Source: Spirulina subsalsa FACHB-351
GTDB taxonomy: Bacteria; Cyanobacteriota; Cyanobacteriia; Cyanobacteriales; Spirulinaceae
NCBI RefSeq assembly: GCF_026130165.1
Contig: NZ_JAIHOM010000001.1
Location: 45,390-109,389 of the forward strand
Direction: 5' to 3'
Length of the DNA: 64,000 nt
Shown here piece after piece: positions 48,406 through 58,590 of the stretch (the stretch's first letter is position 1; the number at the start of each line of letters is the position of its first letter). The notes under the pieces were generated by a model that was given only the letters and a program-made list of their open reading frames with translations, searched no databases and had not been told where the DNA came from. The position numbers and the translations under genes are program-made.

Positions 48406-48618
48406 TTAAACATTGATTAAGCGTCCTTGAGGCTTAGGAATATTGCGTCCTAACTCTTGTGCCGTTTCTATCCATTCCTGCATCACAATCTCTACATTTT
48501 GCAATGCTTCTTGGTAGGTTTTCCCATCAGCAGCACATCCGGCAAGTTCTGGCACTTCTGCAATAAAAGCTTGGTCTTGTTCACTCCAATACAGAAGAAT
48601 ATTATAGTGCAGTGTCAT
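48406..48618 (-). CDS. HicB-family protein, orphan antitoxin-like
   Basis: The 70 residues match the HicB partial RNase H fold: LHYNILLYWSEQDQAFIAEV, PELAGCAADGKTYQEALQNV, then a helix. HicB antitoxins normally pair with a HicA mRNA interferase encoded next to them. None is visible in the 200 bases on either side. There is no C-terminal DNA-binding domain, so this is the short HicB type. It could protect against a HicA elsewhere or be a relic. Confidence 0.85.
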   Translation of the reverse strand: MTLHYNILLYWSEQDQAFIAEVPELAGCAADGKTYQEALQNVEIVMQEWIETAQELGRNIPKPQGRLINV

Positions 48619-48695
48619 CTATACCTCCTAAATTATACTTAAGAATAACTCCTCGAACTTGTTTAACCTGATAAAGGATAGAACTATTTTTTCAG

Positions 48696-48729
48696 ATTGA
48701 AAAAAGGAGTGCTGGTTAGACACTCCTTT
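48696..48729 (-). terminator. Rho-independent terminator of chlH
   Basis: AAAGGAGTG and CACTCCTTT pair perfectly around a 9-base loop. On the minus strand the stem is followed by a run of six Ts. It lies 37 bases after the chlH stop codon and separates chlH from hicB. Confidence 0.88.
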
Positions 48730-48765
48730 CTATTCTACAAGATTCGTTAAACTACAAGTGAAACC

Positions 48766-51700
48766 CTACTCAACGCCTTCGATACGGTCTTCTACTTCTT
48801 GGTATAACTCCCGGAGACGGTCTAAATTCTCTTCGGAAGTTTCCCAGTAACCTCGGCCGTTGACTTCTAATAAAGTGCCGACCATCTTGCGGAAAGAATT
48901 GGGGTTTAAGTTCATCAGACGTTTGCACATTTCGGGGTCTTGGATGAAGGTAGTGTTCACATCTTCATAGACCCAATTATCCACCGCGTCGGCTGTGGCA
49001 GACCAGCCCATTGTGTTGACCAAACGCTTGGAGAGTTCGCGCACGCCTTCGTAACCGTGACTGAGCATCCCTTCGTACCATTTGGGGTTTAACATTTTGG
49101 TCCGGGCATCGAGACGAACGGTTTCCGAGAGGGTACGGACTTGGGCGTTGGCGGTGGTGGTGTCGGCAATGTAGGCGGCGGGTTTTTTGCCGTCTTTGCG
49201 GAGATTGGCCACGACTTTGGTGGGGTCGGAGTCGAAGTAGTGGGAAACGTCGGTGAGACTGATTTCGGAGGAGTCGAGGTTTTGGAATGTGACCTCGGCG
49301 GTTTTCAAGGAGGCCTCGAAAATGTCGCGGCGTTCGTCCATGACTCCGGGGTTGTCGGAGTTGAAGGCGAAGGATTTACGGTTGAGGTACATATCCTGTA
49401 GTTCGGACTCTTCTTCCCAGGTGCTGTTTTCTACGGCGAGGTTGACGTTGGAGGAGTAGGACCCGGAGGCGTTGGAGAAGATGCGGGTGGCGGCTTGACG
49501 GATGCCGATGCCCATTTCTTCAGCCTGTTCTAGGGCGTGTTTGCGGACGAAGTTCATGTCTAGGGGTTCGTCGGCTTCGGCGGCCATTTTTACGGCTTGG
49601 TCGAGGAGGTTCATCTGGTTGATGAAGAGGTCGCGGAATACGCCGGAACAGTTGACTACGACATCAATCCGGGGCCGTCCGAGTTCTTCGAGGGGGATGA
49701 GTTCGAGTTTGTTGACTCGTCCCAAGGCATCGGGGAGGGGACGGGCTCCGACCATCCAGAGGATTTGGGCGAGGGATTCGCCGTAGGTTTTGATGTTGTC
49801 GGTGCCCCAGAGGACGGTGGCGATGGTTTCGGGATAGTGGCCGCCGTTGTCGAGTCGTTGCCGTTCTAAGAGGCGGTCTACGACGATTTTGGCGGATTTG
49901 ACGGCGGCGAGGGTGGGGATGGATTGGGGGTCGAGGGCGTGGATGTTTTTCCCGGTGGGGAGGACAAGGGGGTTACGGATGGGGTCGCCGCCTGGGCCGG
50001 GGAGGACGTATTCGCCTTCGAGGGCTTGGAGGAGGCCGCCCAGTTCTTGGTCGGCACAGACTTGTTCTAGGCAGAATTCCAGGTACTCAAAGAGGGGTTT
50101 GAGTTCGTCTGTGTTGACGTTGGGATAGCCGGAGTTTTGCAGGGATTCGACCCAGGGGGTTTTCTTGAATTTCTGGAAGAGGTTGAGGCCGGAGACTTTG
50201 GATACGCGACCATCGGCGTCGGTTTGGGCGTGGACGAGGGCGGCGACGGCTTCGCGGGTGGCGAGGGTGATGTTTTGTAGGAGGTCTACGTCGGTGAGGA
50301 TGCCGCGATCGCTATTTCCGTAAATTTCCTCGATCCTGCGTCCCAAACTCTCGGCAATGATGCGGGGGAGACTCTTGAGGTTGTCTTCTTCCCGGTCTAA
50401 ACTGGCAATGTTCACGAGGGTGGCGATCGCTTCTTCCGCCGAGGGGGGTTTCCCAATCACGTGCAAGCCACAGGGCAGTAGGCGGGACTCAATTTCCATT
50501 AACTTCCGATACACAATGCCCACGATATTATCCCGCTCTTCGGGGGTCATATCTTTAGCATCGGTGGCCGGGAGTTGAATGTCTTGGTCTAGGTTCACCA
50601 TGCGACATTTATCCATGATCGTATCGACAATCTGCACGCCCCGGCCGCTATCTTTCAGGGTTTGGTAGGAGCCAATTAACTCACTGAGTTCTTGCAGGCC
50701 TTTGTATAACCCGGCATTTTCAGCAGGAGGGGTGAGATAACTAATGGTTTCGGCATAACTCCGACGCTTGGCAATGGTGGCCTCGCTGGGGTTATTGGCG
50801 GCGTAGTAATAGAGGTTGGGGATATTGCCAATTAAACTGTCGGGATAGCATTCCCCACTCATGCCCATTTGTTTCCCCGGCATAAATTCTAGGGAGCCGT
50901 GGGTGCCAAAGTGTAACACTGCGTCGGCTTGCCAGACTCGTTCTAAATAGGTGTAGTAGGCGGCGAAACCGTGATGGGGGGAGGCGGAACGGGAGAATAA
51001 TAGGCGCATGGGGTCGCCTTCGTAACCGAAGGTGGGCTGAACGCCGATGAACAGGTTGCCGAACTGTTTCCCGTAGATCAGCAGGTTTTCCCCGTCGCTG
51101 TTTAAATGTCCGGGAGGATCGCCCCAATTCTCCTTGAGACGCTCATAGTAGGGCGTGAGGCGTTCGTATTCCATCACTGACATCCGATAGGCTACATTGA
51201 GTTCTGGACTTTGATATTGGGCTTGGGCATCGTGGATGACGGCTTCCATGAGGGCTTGAGGGCTTTCGGGTAGGTCTTGGATGTCGTAACCATTGCTTTG
51301 GAGGGCTTTCATCACTTCGTAAATGGAGCCGAAGACATCCAAATAGGCGGCGGTTCCCACGTTGCCTTTATCGGGGGGGAAACTAAAGACGGTAATGGCT
51401 ACTTTTTTCTCGACTTTGGGTTTTTTGCGCAGGTTTGCCCATTTGAAGGCCCGTTGTGCGATCGCCTCTACCCGGTCTTGGAGCGCAATAGCCCGCCCCG
51501 TTGCGCCATCACGACCGGATACAATAATCGGTTCAATGGCTCCATCTAGTTCAGGGATGGCAATTTGTAAGGCCACTTGGATGGGGTGTAAGCCTAACTC
51601 GCTGCTTTCCCATTCCTCGGTAGTTTGGAAGACCAAGGGTAAGGCCACCATATAGGGACGGTTGAGGCGTTTGAGGGAGTCAATGGCTTTGGGATGGTCT

Positions 51701-52755
51701 TGGCGGGCTGGACCTCCGACTAGGGCAAACCCGGTGAGGGACACGACCACATCCACAAAGGGGGTGGATTCAACCCCTTTCACTCGTTTATCCCAGAAAT
51801 ACTCATCCACGGGTTTGGAGAAGTCTAAGCCCCCGGAGAAGACGGCCACCACCCGAGCGCCCATCGCCTCCAATTCCTGTACCATCGCCACATAATGGGC
51901 ATCATCCCCGGTGACGAGGTGGGTTCGTTGGAGGACTAATCCCACACAGGGGGCGAGGGGGTCCCGTAGGTCTTCAGAAATATCATCTCGTTGGTTAAAC
52001 CAGTCCCAATATTCGTTCACGTCTTCAAACATTTTGGGGGCGAGGGGATGCCATACGCCCATATCGGGATAAACTACGGGTTCTGAGTAGATTACCCCGT
52101 GGTTTTTTTGGTCTTTGAAAACGTATTTATCGGCCAACATGAGCAGGAAGTTCTCTAAGTTGTCGGAGGAACCGCCTAGCCAATATTGGAAACTGAGCAT
52201 AAAATGACGGGCATCCTGAGCGCGATCCATGGGCAGGTATTTCAGCACCTTGGGCAGGGTGCGCAGGAGCTTTAACATACTATCTTGGAAGGAAGAGCCG
52301 GAGTTCTTTTTCCGACTTTTCATAAATTGGGCGATCGCACTTTTACTTTGCCCTAAGTTCTCCATCGAGAAACTGCCCATCTTATTCAAGCGCATGACTT
52401 GGGGCATTGAGGGGAACACTACAGACACATCTAGGCGATCGCGGTGGGGGGCAACGGCTGCCACCACCTTCTCCGCTAACTCTTCAATAAAGATCAACGA
52501 GGCAATAAATATATTCGCCTGGGCGACATCCTGCTTAAAGTCTTCATAATTCCCTGCGTCTCGCAGTTCTTCAATTAAATAGCCACTTAGATCAATGGCG
52601 ACATGGGGATTATTTTTGTTAATCGACTGTACCGCCGCCGATAGGGTGCTTTGGTACTGAGGCTCTAACACGACATAGACCACCTTCATAACGGATCGAC
52701 CGTTGAGGTTTTCTGGTGTGATGCGTCGATTGGTGGACTTGACGTGAGTGAACAT
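48766..52755 (-). CDS. chlH: Magnesium chelatase subunit H
   Basis: ChlH is the porphyrin-binding subunit that inserts Mg into protoporphyrin IX with ChlI and ChlD, the branch point to chlorophyll. The 1329 residues are full length, with [40 protein letters not shown] and the conserved [20 protein letters not shown]. The ATG at 52755 follows AAGGAGACAC, a good ribosome site. Its long upstream gap suggests independent regulation. Strong local G-richness of the complementary strand at about 49140-50300 produces long spurious antisense frames. Confidence 0.98.
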   Translation of the reverse strand: MFTHVKSTNRRITPENLNGRSVMKVVYVVLEPQYQSTLSAAVQSINKNNPHVAIDLSGYLIEELRDAGNYEDFKQDVAQANIFIASLIFIEELAEKVVAAVAPHRDRLDVSVVFPSMPQVMRLNKMGSFSMENLGQSKSAIAQFMKSRKKNSGSSFQDSMLKLLRTLPKVLKYLPMDRAQDARHFMLSFQYWLGGSSDNLENFLLMLADKYVFKDQKNHGVIYSEPVVYPDMGVWHPLAPKMFEDVNEYWDWFNQRDDISEDLRDPLAPCVGLVLQRTHLVTGDDAHYVAMVQELEAMGARVVAVFSGGLDFSKPVDEYFWDKRVKGVESTPFVDVVVSLTGFALVGGPARQDHPKAIDSLKRLNRPYMVALPLVFQTTEEWESSELGLHPIQVALQIAIPELDGAIEPIIVSGRDGATGRAIALQDRVEAIAQRAFKWANLRKKPKVEKKVAITVFSFPPDKGNVGTAAYLDVFGSIYEVMKALQSNGYDIQDLPESPQALMEAVIHDAQAQYQSPELNVAYRMSVMEYERLTPYYERLKENWGDPPGHLNSDGENLLIYGKQFGNLFIGVQPTFGYEGDPMRLLFSRSASPHHGFAAYYTYLERVWQADAVLHFGTHGSLEFMPGKQMGMSGECYPDSLIGNIPNLYYYAANNPSEATIAKRRSYAETISYLTPPAENAGLYKGLQELSELIGSYQTLKDSGRGVQIVDTIMDKCRMVNLDQDIQLPATDAKDMTPEERDNIVGIVYRKLMEIESRLLPCGLHVIGKPPSAEEAIATLVNIASLDREEDNLKSLPRIIAESLGRRIEEIYGNSDRGILTDVDLLQNITLATREAVAALVHAQTDADGRVSKVSGLNLFQKFKKTPWVESLQNSGYPNVNTDELKPLFEYLEFCLEQVCADQELGGLLQALEGEYVLPGPGGDPIRNPLVLPTGKNIHALDPQSIPTLAAVKSAKIVVDRLLERQRLDNGGHYPETIATVLWGTDNIKTYGESLAQILWMVGARPLPDALGRVNKLELIPLEELGRPRIDVVVNCSGVFRDLFINQMNLLDQAVKMAAEADEPLDMNFVRKHALEQAEEMGIGIRQAATRIFSNASGSYSSNVNLAVENSTWEEESELQDMYLNRKSFAFNSDNPGVMDERRDIFEASLKTAEVTFQNLDSSEISLTDVSHYFDSDPTKVVANLRKDGKKPAAYIADTTTANAQVRTLSETVRLDARTKMLNPKWYEGMLSHGYEGVRELSKRLVNTMGWSATADAVDNWVYEDVNTTFIQDPEMCKRLMNLNPNSFRKMVGTLLEVNGRGYWETSEENLDRLRELYQEVEDRIEGVE

Positions 52756-53245
52756 AAATGTGTGTCTCCTTGATTAAAATGCGATAACTAAAATCAGGTG
52801 TCTGGTTTCAGCCAGGAGGGCGCTTAAAAACCCTCCCCAAGCCTTGAACTGTGAGAAAGCATCAGTTTCAAATTATCGCGCTTTGTTAAGAAACATCGCA
52901 ATGGCAACTGATGAACTGCAACCCAAACCCATGAGGGGTACAAATACCCCTCAACCCTAGCAATACCTTTCTGTGGTTTTACCAGAAAACGCTTATAGAA
53001 TGTGGGTTCTCGCCCCTATTCGATACAATTCGATAAAAAAAATAAAATATTTTTTTACAAAACTTGACAAATTTGATGAGTGTTTACTCAAATTATTCGC
53101 AATAAAAATTTATAAAAAAAGATTGACAAAAAAAAATAATTAGCAGTATTGCAAAATGTGTCAAGTTATAGTAAAAAACGCTAGTCTTGACAAACCCTCC
53201 TAGCCACTGGTTAAAATATTGATCAAAAAATCAATATCTGTGCTG
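52756..53245. other. AT-rich divergent promoter region of chlH
   Basis: The 490-base gap includes a very AT-rich tract (53030-53160, for example AAAAAAATAAAATATTTTTT) beside chlH and the divergent gene pair. TTGACAAA occurs at 53064, 53142 and 53187 with small differences, repeated -35-like boxes. I see no gene. Confidence 0.45.
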
Positions 53246-53734
53246 ATGTCCTCCTCTGCTAAAGTCCCCCAATATTTTCAAGACCTGATCGAGTTTTACC
53301 CCCAGTCAGAGGGTGCCGGAGTCGCCATTTTTTACCAAGTGACTCCCCCCGGAGTAGATTTAGAACAAGTTGCCCTACATCAGTATCAAACTTTTCTTGG
53401 TCAGAAGTGGGAGCAACGATCTGAATCTTGGATGCGCCCTTGGAAACGAGTGTATCAGCGCACCCGGGATGTTAAAGCGAATTTTGTCGGGGAAATGACT
53501 GCTGCCACCGTTCTCGTTGGCAGGCATGATCAGAAATGGGTCTTAAAGTTACTCAGGATTAATTCCGATGACTATGTTCAAGCTTACACCGTCCTCAATG
53601 CAGGTTTTAACTGTCCCGAAGCGGAAGAGTTTCGAGTGTATAGCATCGGCGAAGATGAAGAGATTCAAGGCTTATTAGGGATTAGTCGCCGCCGCAATGG
53701 GGAGATACTCACTCTCGCACTTTGGGATGATTAG
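53246..53734 (+). CDS. Protein of unknown function, first of two tandem paralogues
   Basis: The 162-residue soluble protein starts MSSSAKVPQYFQDLIEFYPQ and ends LLGISRRRNGEILTLALWDD. It aligns throughout with the protein at 53998-54495: shared SAKxPxYxQDLxxFY, VAIFYxQ/VIFYEQ, VLNAGFN/VLAAGFN, and SRRRNGE. There is no signal peptide, membrane helix or known motif. The ATG at 53246 matches the start of the paralogue. The pair precedes an LpxB-related gene. Confidence 0.8.
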   Translation: MSSSAKVPQYFQDLIEFYPQSEGAGVAIFYQVTPPGVDLEQVALHQYQTFLGQKWEQRSESWMRPWKRVYQRTRDVKANFVGEMTAATVLVGRHDQKWVLKLLRINSDDYVQAYTVLNAGFNCPEAEEFRVYSIGEDEEIQGLLGISRRRNGEILTLALWDD

Positions 53735-53746
53735 CCTTCCCCTCCC

Positions 53747-53990
53747 AGAAACCTCGTTTCTAGGATGAGTCAGCTTATCTTCAGGTGAACTACCCCACCC
53801 TGCCGTTGGCGAGGATGGGGCTTCCTGATTCAACGGGAACTGCATCTAACAAAACCGATGTTTTGCCAGGTTGTCTTACACTCCCTCCCCAGGCAGTATC
53901 GCTGGTTCCCAACGACAAGATCCGCAAGGCTTCATTCCCTCCCTGCAAGCGAGGAAGGGGAATTCCGCAACATTTTGTTAACACAATTCC
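53747..53990. repeat. Palindrome and IS605-type right-end relic between the paralogues
   Basis: AGAAACCTCGTTTCT (53747-53761) is a dispersed palindrome. From 53784, TGAACTACCCCACCCTGCC and a hairpin-forming GGCGAGGATGGGGCTTCC resemble IS200/IS605 right-end and omega-RNA sequence. The block ends GGGGAATTCCGCAACATTTT. The two outer parts recur at 46373-46437 in reverse orientation. No TnpB coding remains. Confidence 0.6.
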
Positions 53991-53997
53991 AGTAACT

Positions 53998-54495
53998 ATG
54001 TCTTTATCAGCGAAAATTCCCCCCTATGCCCAAGACTTAATGAACTTTTACAGTCCACCCCACCAAGGGGCTTGGGGAACTGTCATTTTTTATGAACAGA
54101 TTCCGTCGGATGCTGAGTTAGAAGCTGTGGCACTCGCTCAGTATGAATATTTTGTGGGGGGTAGTACCCGAGATTTCATGATTTGGCGGCCCCAATGGAA
54201 ACTGATTTATGAACGCACCCCCGACTGTGAACCGAATATTCGAGTAGAGTTAGACGCGGCGACCTGGGTTGCGGGTCTGGATTATGAGGATCGCATAGCC
54301 AATGTGCTGCAATACGACTATGATTCAGAGGGTAATTTTTACGAACCCAAGGTTCTGGCGGCTGGTTTTAATAGTCCTGAAGCCCAAGAGTTTCAAGTCT
54401 ATACCATTGGGGATGGTGAAGTGATGGAAGGTCTATTAGCCCTTAGTCGTCGTCGCAATGGGGAGACAATCACCCTCGCTTTTTTAAAAGATTGA
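53998..54495 (+). CDS. Protein of unknown function, second tandem paralogue
   Basis: At 165 residues it starts MSLSAKIPPYAQDLMNFYSP and ends ALSRRRNGETITLAFLKD. It is clearly homologous to the preceding protein, though less than half identical by eye, so this is an old duplication. The frame is open upstream to 53785, but that part is mobile-element sequence, so I reject the longer start. The stop is 16 bases before the LpxB-like gene, suggesting cotranscription. Confidence 0.8.
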   Translation: MSLSAKIPPYAQDLMNFYSPPHQGAWGTVIFYEQIPSDAELEAVALAQYEYFVGGSTRDFMIWRPQWKLIYERTPDCEPNIRVELDAATWVAGLDYEDRIANVLQYDYDSEGNFYEPKVLAAGFNSPEAQEFQVYTIGDGEVMEGLLALSRRRNGETITLAFLKD

Positions 54496-54511
54496 ACAGC
54501 ACAAGGATGGC

Positions 54512-55765
54512 ATGAATCAGCCCGTAGACCTTCTGATTTTATCCAACGGCCCCGGCGAAGTCACGACTTGGGTGCGTCCGGTGGTGGAATGTTTAGCGCA
54601 ACAACTGGGGGAAGAGCGCTCCCGAGTGCGGATTTCTCTAGTTCTCTCCCCTTGTACCCATGCTACGGGAAAAGAAGGTGCGATCGCCCGTTCCTACCCC
54701 CAAATTGACCGCGTACAAGATGCGCCCCACTTTTGGAACTTTCTCCTCTGGGGGAAAACCGCCGAAAACTGGGACTGGCACAAACGGGGCTTGGTCTTAT
54801 TTTTGGGGGGAGATCAGGCCTTTGCGGTGTTATTGGGTAAACGCTTAGGCTATCCCATTATCACCTATGTTGAGTGGGAGGCGCGTTGGTTGAACCATGT
54901 GCAGCGCGTGGGTGTGATGAATGAAAAAGCGATCGCCAAAGCACCCCCCAAATATCGCACCAAACTAACCATCGTCGGCGACCTCATGACCGATGTGGGT
55001 CAATTTACTCCCCCACAAAACCCCGAGGAAGAATGGATTGGACTCCTACCCGGTTCCAAAGCCATGAAACTCGCCCAAGGGGTTCCCTTCTGCTGTGCCT
55101 TAGTCGAATATATCCACCAACAGCGCCCCCAAACCCGCTTTGTCATCCCCGTTGCCCCCACCTTAGACATTGACACCCTCGCTCAATTTGCCAACCCCGA
55201 CTATAACCCCATCCTCTCCCGCATGGGCAATGTAGGAGCAACCCTCATCCATCCAGACGGCGAAGAGCGCCCCTATCTCCTCACTCCCCAAGGCGTGAAA
55301 ATCCTCCTCTGGCCAGACTTCCCCGCCTACGACATCCTCACCCAATGCCGTATTTGTTTCACCACCATTGGAGCCAACACCGCCCAACTGGCCGCCCTAG
55401 GAGTGCCGATGATTGTCGGGATGTCTACCCAACAACTGGACGCGATGCGCGCTTGGGATGGTTTACCCGGTTTACTGGCCAACTTACCCCTCTTCGGCAA
55501 AGGATTCGCCCTGTTGATTAACTGGGTGATGATGCAATATACCCTAAAAACCAAACGCCTTTATGCTTGGCCCAATCTCTGGGCAAAACGGGAAATCGTG
55601 CCGGAATTAGTCGGAGCCCTCACCCCGGAACAAATCGGGAAATTGATGATTGACTATTTGGAGCATCCTGAGCGTTTGGAAGCGATGAAGGGGGAGTTAG
55701 CCCAAGTGCGAGGTGAAGGGGGGGCAGCCCAACAGTTGAGTCAGTTGGTGATCTCGCAACTTTAG
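54512..55765 (+). CDS. LpxB-related glycosyltransferase-like protein
   Basis: The 417 residues belong to a cyanobacterial family related to lipid-A-disaccharide synthase (GT-B fold). The features are LILSNGPGEVTTWVRPVVEC at the start, VLFLGGDQAFAVLLGKRLGY, WIGLLPGSKAMKLAQGVPF and IGANTAQLAALGVPMIVGMS, the donor-site side. True LpxB genes sit with lpxA/lpxD/fabZ, none of which is here, so the sugar and acceptor are unknown. It is probably a membrane-associated cytosolic enzyme, likely cotranscribed with the upstream paralogue pair. Confidence 0.82.
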   Translation: MNQPVDLLILSNGPGEVTTWVRPVVECLAQQLGEERSRVRISLVLSPCTHATGKEGAIARSYPQIDRVQDAPHFWNFLLWGKTAENWDWHKRGLVLFLGGDQAFAVLLGKRLGYPIITYVEWEARWLNHVQRVGVMNEKAIAKAPPKYRTKLTIVGDLMTDVGQFTPPQNPEEEWIGLLPGSKAMKLAQGVPFCCALVEYIHQQRPQTRFVIPVAPTLDIDTLAQFANPDYNPILSRMGNVGATLIHPDGEERPYLLTPQGVKILLWPDFPAYDILTQCRICFTTIGANTAQLAALGVPMIVGMSTQQLDAMRAWDGLPGLLANLPLFGKGFALLINWVMMQYTLKTKRLYAWPNLWAKREIVPELVGALTPEQIGKLMIDYLEHPERLEAMKGELAQVRGEGGAAQQLSQLVISQL

Positions 55766-56001
55766 CCCCATTTTTGCGCGACGGGGTAGGTGTTTTTTTT
55801 CGGGGATCTTTCTAAATGGCTGAAACTCAAGCTGGCTTTAGGTTTGCTCTGTGTCGCTGTGTGGAAGGTGTCGCGCACCTTACAAAGCAAGGGTTTCAGC
55901 CGTTTCTTGTCTTTTCCCGAGGGCTGTGTTATAGTTTTGGGGTGGGTGTCGCGCAAGTGGGGCAGGAAAACCGGGCAGAGTAATGCTTTCAGGATGCCGC
56001 T
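55766..56001 (+). promoter_or_regulatory. Putative CRISPR leader
   Basis: The 236-base non-coding region directly precedes the first repeat. GGCTGAAAC (55818-55826) and GTTTCAGCC (55893-55901) form a 9-bp inverted repeat, and GGTGTCGCGCA occurs twice (55867-55877 and 55945-55955). A leader here fits the repeat orientation, since the 8-base ATTGAAAC end would give the usual crRNA 5' handle for rightward transcription. Confidence 0.65.
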
Positions 56002-58261
56002 CTTGAAATAACGTATAATGCCTATGAGGTATTGAAACCTCGGCGTTGAACCCAGTAATCGCGATCGCTATCTTGAAATAACGTATAATGCCTATGAGGT
56101 ATTGAAACTAAAAATCCAAAAATGTTTAATGCAAACCATCGAAAACTTGAAATAACGTATAATGCCTATGAGGTATTGAAACTACTCATCTGTGGACAGG
56201 TTAGTTACGCGAAAAATTCTTGAAATAACGTATAATGCCTATGAGGTATTGAAACGAATAAATCACTCACCCGACCCAACAACCTCAATCCTTGAAATAA
56301 CGTATAATGCCTATGAGGTATTGAAACAAAGAATGGGGATGGTTTAAATGTTGGACTGCTATCAGGGCTTGAAATAACGTATAATGCCTATGAGGTATTG
56401 AAACTGACAGTCTTTCATTTATTTCTTTTTCAATCAAACTTGAAATAACGTATAATGCCTATGAGGTATTGAAACTAAGCACAGGACTGCTATCAGGAGA
56501 TGGAACAGGAGAGGCTTGAAATAACGTATAATGCCTATGAGGTATTGAAACTCGACGATAATCAAAATTGCACTAATCGCCCTAGTCTTGAAATAACGTA
56601 TAATGCCTATGAGGTATTGAAACGGCTTGCCTTCGAGTATCTTTAATTTTGAGAGTCTTGAAATAACGTATAATGCCTATGAGGTATTGAAACGATAGTT
56701 TTAACGCTGAAACGCAGAGAGAGCGGCTTTTTCTTGAAATAACGTATAATGCCTATGAGGTATTGAAACTCAAGCATCGTTGGATTGATGCAATAGGTAC
56801 AGCATTACCTTGAAATAACGTATAATGCCTATGAGGTATTGAAACCGGAATATCGTATTTTTGGGCATCACAGCGATTAGCTGCTTCTTGAAATAACGTA
56901 TAATGCCTATGAGGTATTGAAACTCAGAGTCCCCCCCCCTCCCTTGCCGGATAGTGTACCCCTTGAAATAACGTATAATGCCTATGAGGTATTGAAACAG
57001 CCAATGGCGATCGCCTCGCGCTGACTGCCTTGGCTTGAAATAACGTATAATGCCTATGAGGTATTGAAACAGGAGGGGATACAGCATACAAAGAATATGC
57101 CGACTTGAAATAACGTATAATGCCTATGAGGTATTGAAACTCCAGTGCTTGCAGTATGCCCGTGGGTGACTTCTCTTGAAATAACGTATAATGCCTATGA
57201 GGTATTGAAACATGAATAATCCGTGGAGAATCATCCCCCTTGCCCCCGCTTGAAATAACGTATAATGCCTATGAGGTATTGAAACCAGTATCCAGTCACC
57301 CACCGCAAAATCGGATTTTCGGCTTGAAATAACGTATAATGCCTATGAGGTATTGAAACCCATTATAATTTGAGCATATTAATTGTGCTGATTGCTTGAA
57401 ATAACGTATAATGCCTATGAGGTATTGAAACGTGCCAGTGGCTCCCCCCGGTTGTAGTGGGATAAGTCCCCGACTTGAAATAACGTATAATGCCTATGAG
57501 GTATTGAAACAGAACCCGAGGCGATCGCCCACACATCCCCGGCTTGGGTGGAGCTTGAAATAACGTATAATGCCTATGAGGTATTGAAACGTCGCTCGGG
57601 ATGCAAATCACTAAACCCTTATCCTTGAAATAACGTATAATGCCTATGAGGTATTGAAACAGGAACTCCCCAGCCTAGACGATATTGAATCTGTCCTTGA
57701 AATAACGTATAATGCCTATGAGGTATTGAAACCAATGATATTACTTTGAGTAACACATTGAGACTGCTGACTGAACTTGAAATAACGTATAATGCCTATG
57801 AGGTATTGAAACATATAGGGCTGGAATCACCCTCCCTTCGATAGTTAGACTTGAAATAACGTATAATGCCTATGAGGTATTGAAACACTCCCGTATAACG
57901 CCATTAACTCTTCTGAACACACCTTGAAATAACGTATAATGCCTATGAGGTATTGAAACCACCTGAATCATCTGGAATGCTCCCCACGCGCCCTTGAAAT
58001 AACGTATAATGCCTATGAGGTATTGAAACGTAAAAAACTTATTCTGGAAGTTGGGTGTCACATTCTTGAAACTTGAAATAACGTATAATGCCTATGAGGT
58101 ATTGAAACTCTTGTTGGTTTGGTGTCGTTAAAAACCAAGTACCCTCGCTTGAAATAACGTATAATGCCTATGAGGTATTGAAACGTGGACAGCAGGCGAT
58201 CGCAGCAAGCTAACAGCGCTACACCTTGAAATAACGTATAATGCCTATGAGGTATTGAAAC
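56002..58261 (+). CRISPR. CRISPR array, 31 repeats of 37 bp, 30 spacers
   Basis: Repeats begin CTTGAAATAACGTATAA and end CTATGAGGTATTGAAAC. All 31 look identical, including the last. Spacers are 33-43 bases, and the wide length range together with the ATTGAAAC ending is typical of cyanobacterial type I-D or III arrays (inference). The first repeat is at 56002-56038 and the last at 58225-58261. No cas gene is found anywhere in the window. Short protein-like frames inside the array are repeat artefacts. Confidence 0.99.
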
Positions 58262-58384
58262 TCCGAAACTGGAGGCTCTCCCCTCATCTCACCCAACCTA
58301 CGAATTGGCTTTTTTATAGGGAAATGTTGGGTTGCACTTCGTTCCACCCAACCTACGAATTGGCTTTTTTATAAGGAATAGGTA
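58262..58384. repeat. Direct repeat pair after the CRISPR array
   Basis: CACCCAACCTACGAATTGGC followed by TTTTTTAT occurs at 58290-58317 and 58345-58372. Between them GTTGGGT can pair with ACCCAAC. This CCCAACCTACG type repeat is common in cyanobacterial intergenic DNA, and a related hairpin is at 11452-11473. The T-runs could end array transcription. Confidence 0.7.
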
Positions 58385-58577
58385 GGGGTTGCTGAATAAC
58401 TTGGAGAGCAGGGGAGAGGAGAGAGGAGAGAGGACAGAGGGAGAGTCAGGAGTCCGTAATAATTCTCTATTCTCACTTCTCTATTCTCACTTCTCTCTTT
58501 GCAGGGGAGCAATTATCAATTATCAATTATCAATTCCCTATTCCCTAGCCCCACGAGTAGAGTTATTCAGCAAGCCC
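58385..58577. mobile_element. MITE-like element with 17-bp inverted ends
   Basis: GGGGTTGCTGAATAACT (58385-58401) and AGTTATTCAGCAAGCCC (58561-58577) are inverted with one mismatch, flanked by TA at 58383-58384 and 58578-58579. The 193-bp interior is non-coding, with purine-rich GGAGAGGAGAGAGG and three ATTATCA-type units. It belongs to the same family as the elements at 2767, 21750 and 60767. Confidence 0.8.
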
Positions 58578-58590
58578 TAGTTATTAAAGA

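Noticed and set aside
49141..51895. Several open frames on the plus strand opposite chlH
   Set aside because: They are shadows of strongly skewed chlH codon usage. Their translations are low-complexity, and chlH is clearly the real gene.
54512..55765. True lipid A disaccharide synthase LpxB
   Set aside because: The start motif differs and no lpxA/lpxC/lpxD/fabZ neighbours exist. It fits the LpxB-related cyanobacterial family instead.
56770..58061. Protein-like frames inside the CRISPR array
   Set aside because: Their translations repeat the same motif at every CRISPR repeat, so they are artefacts.
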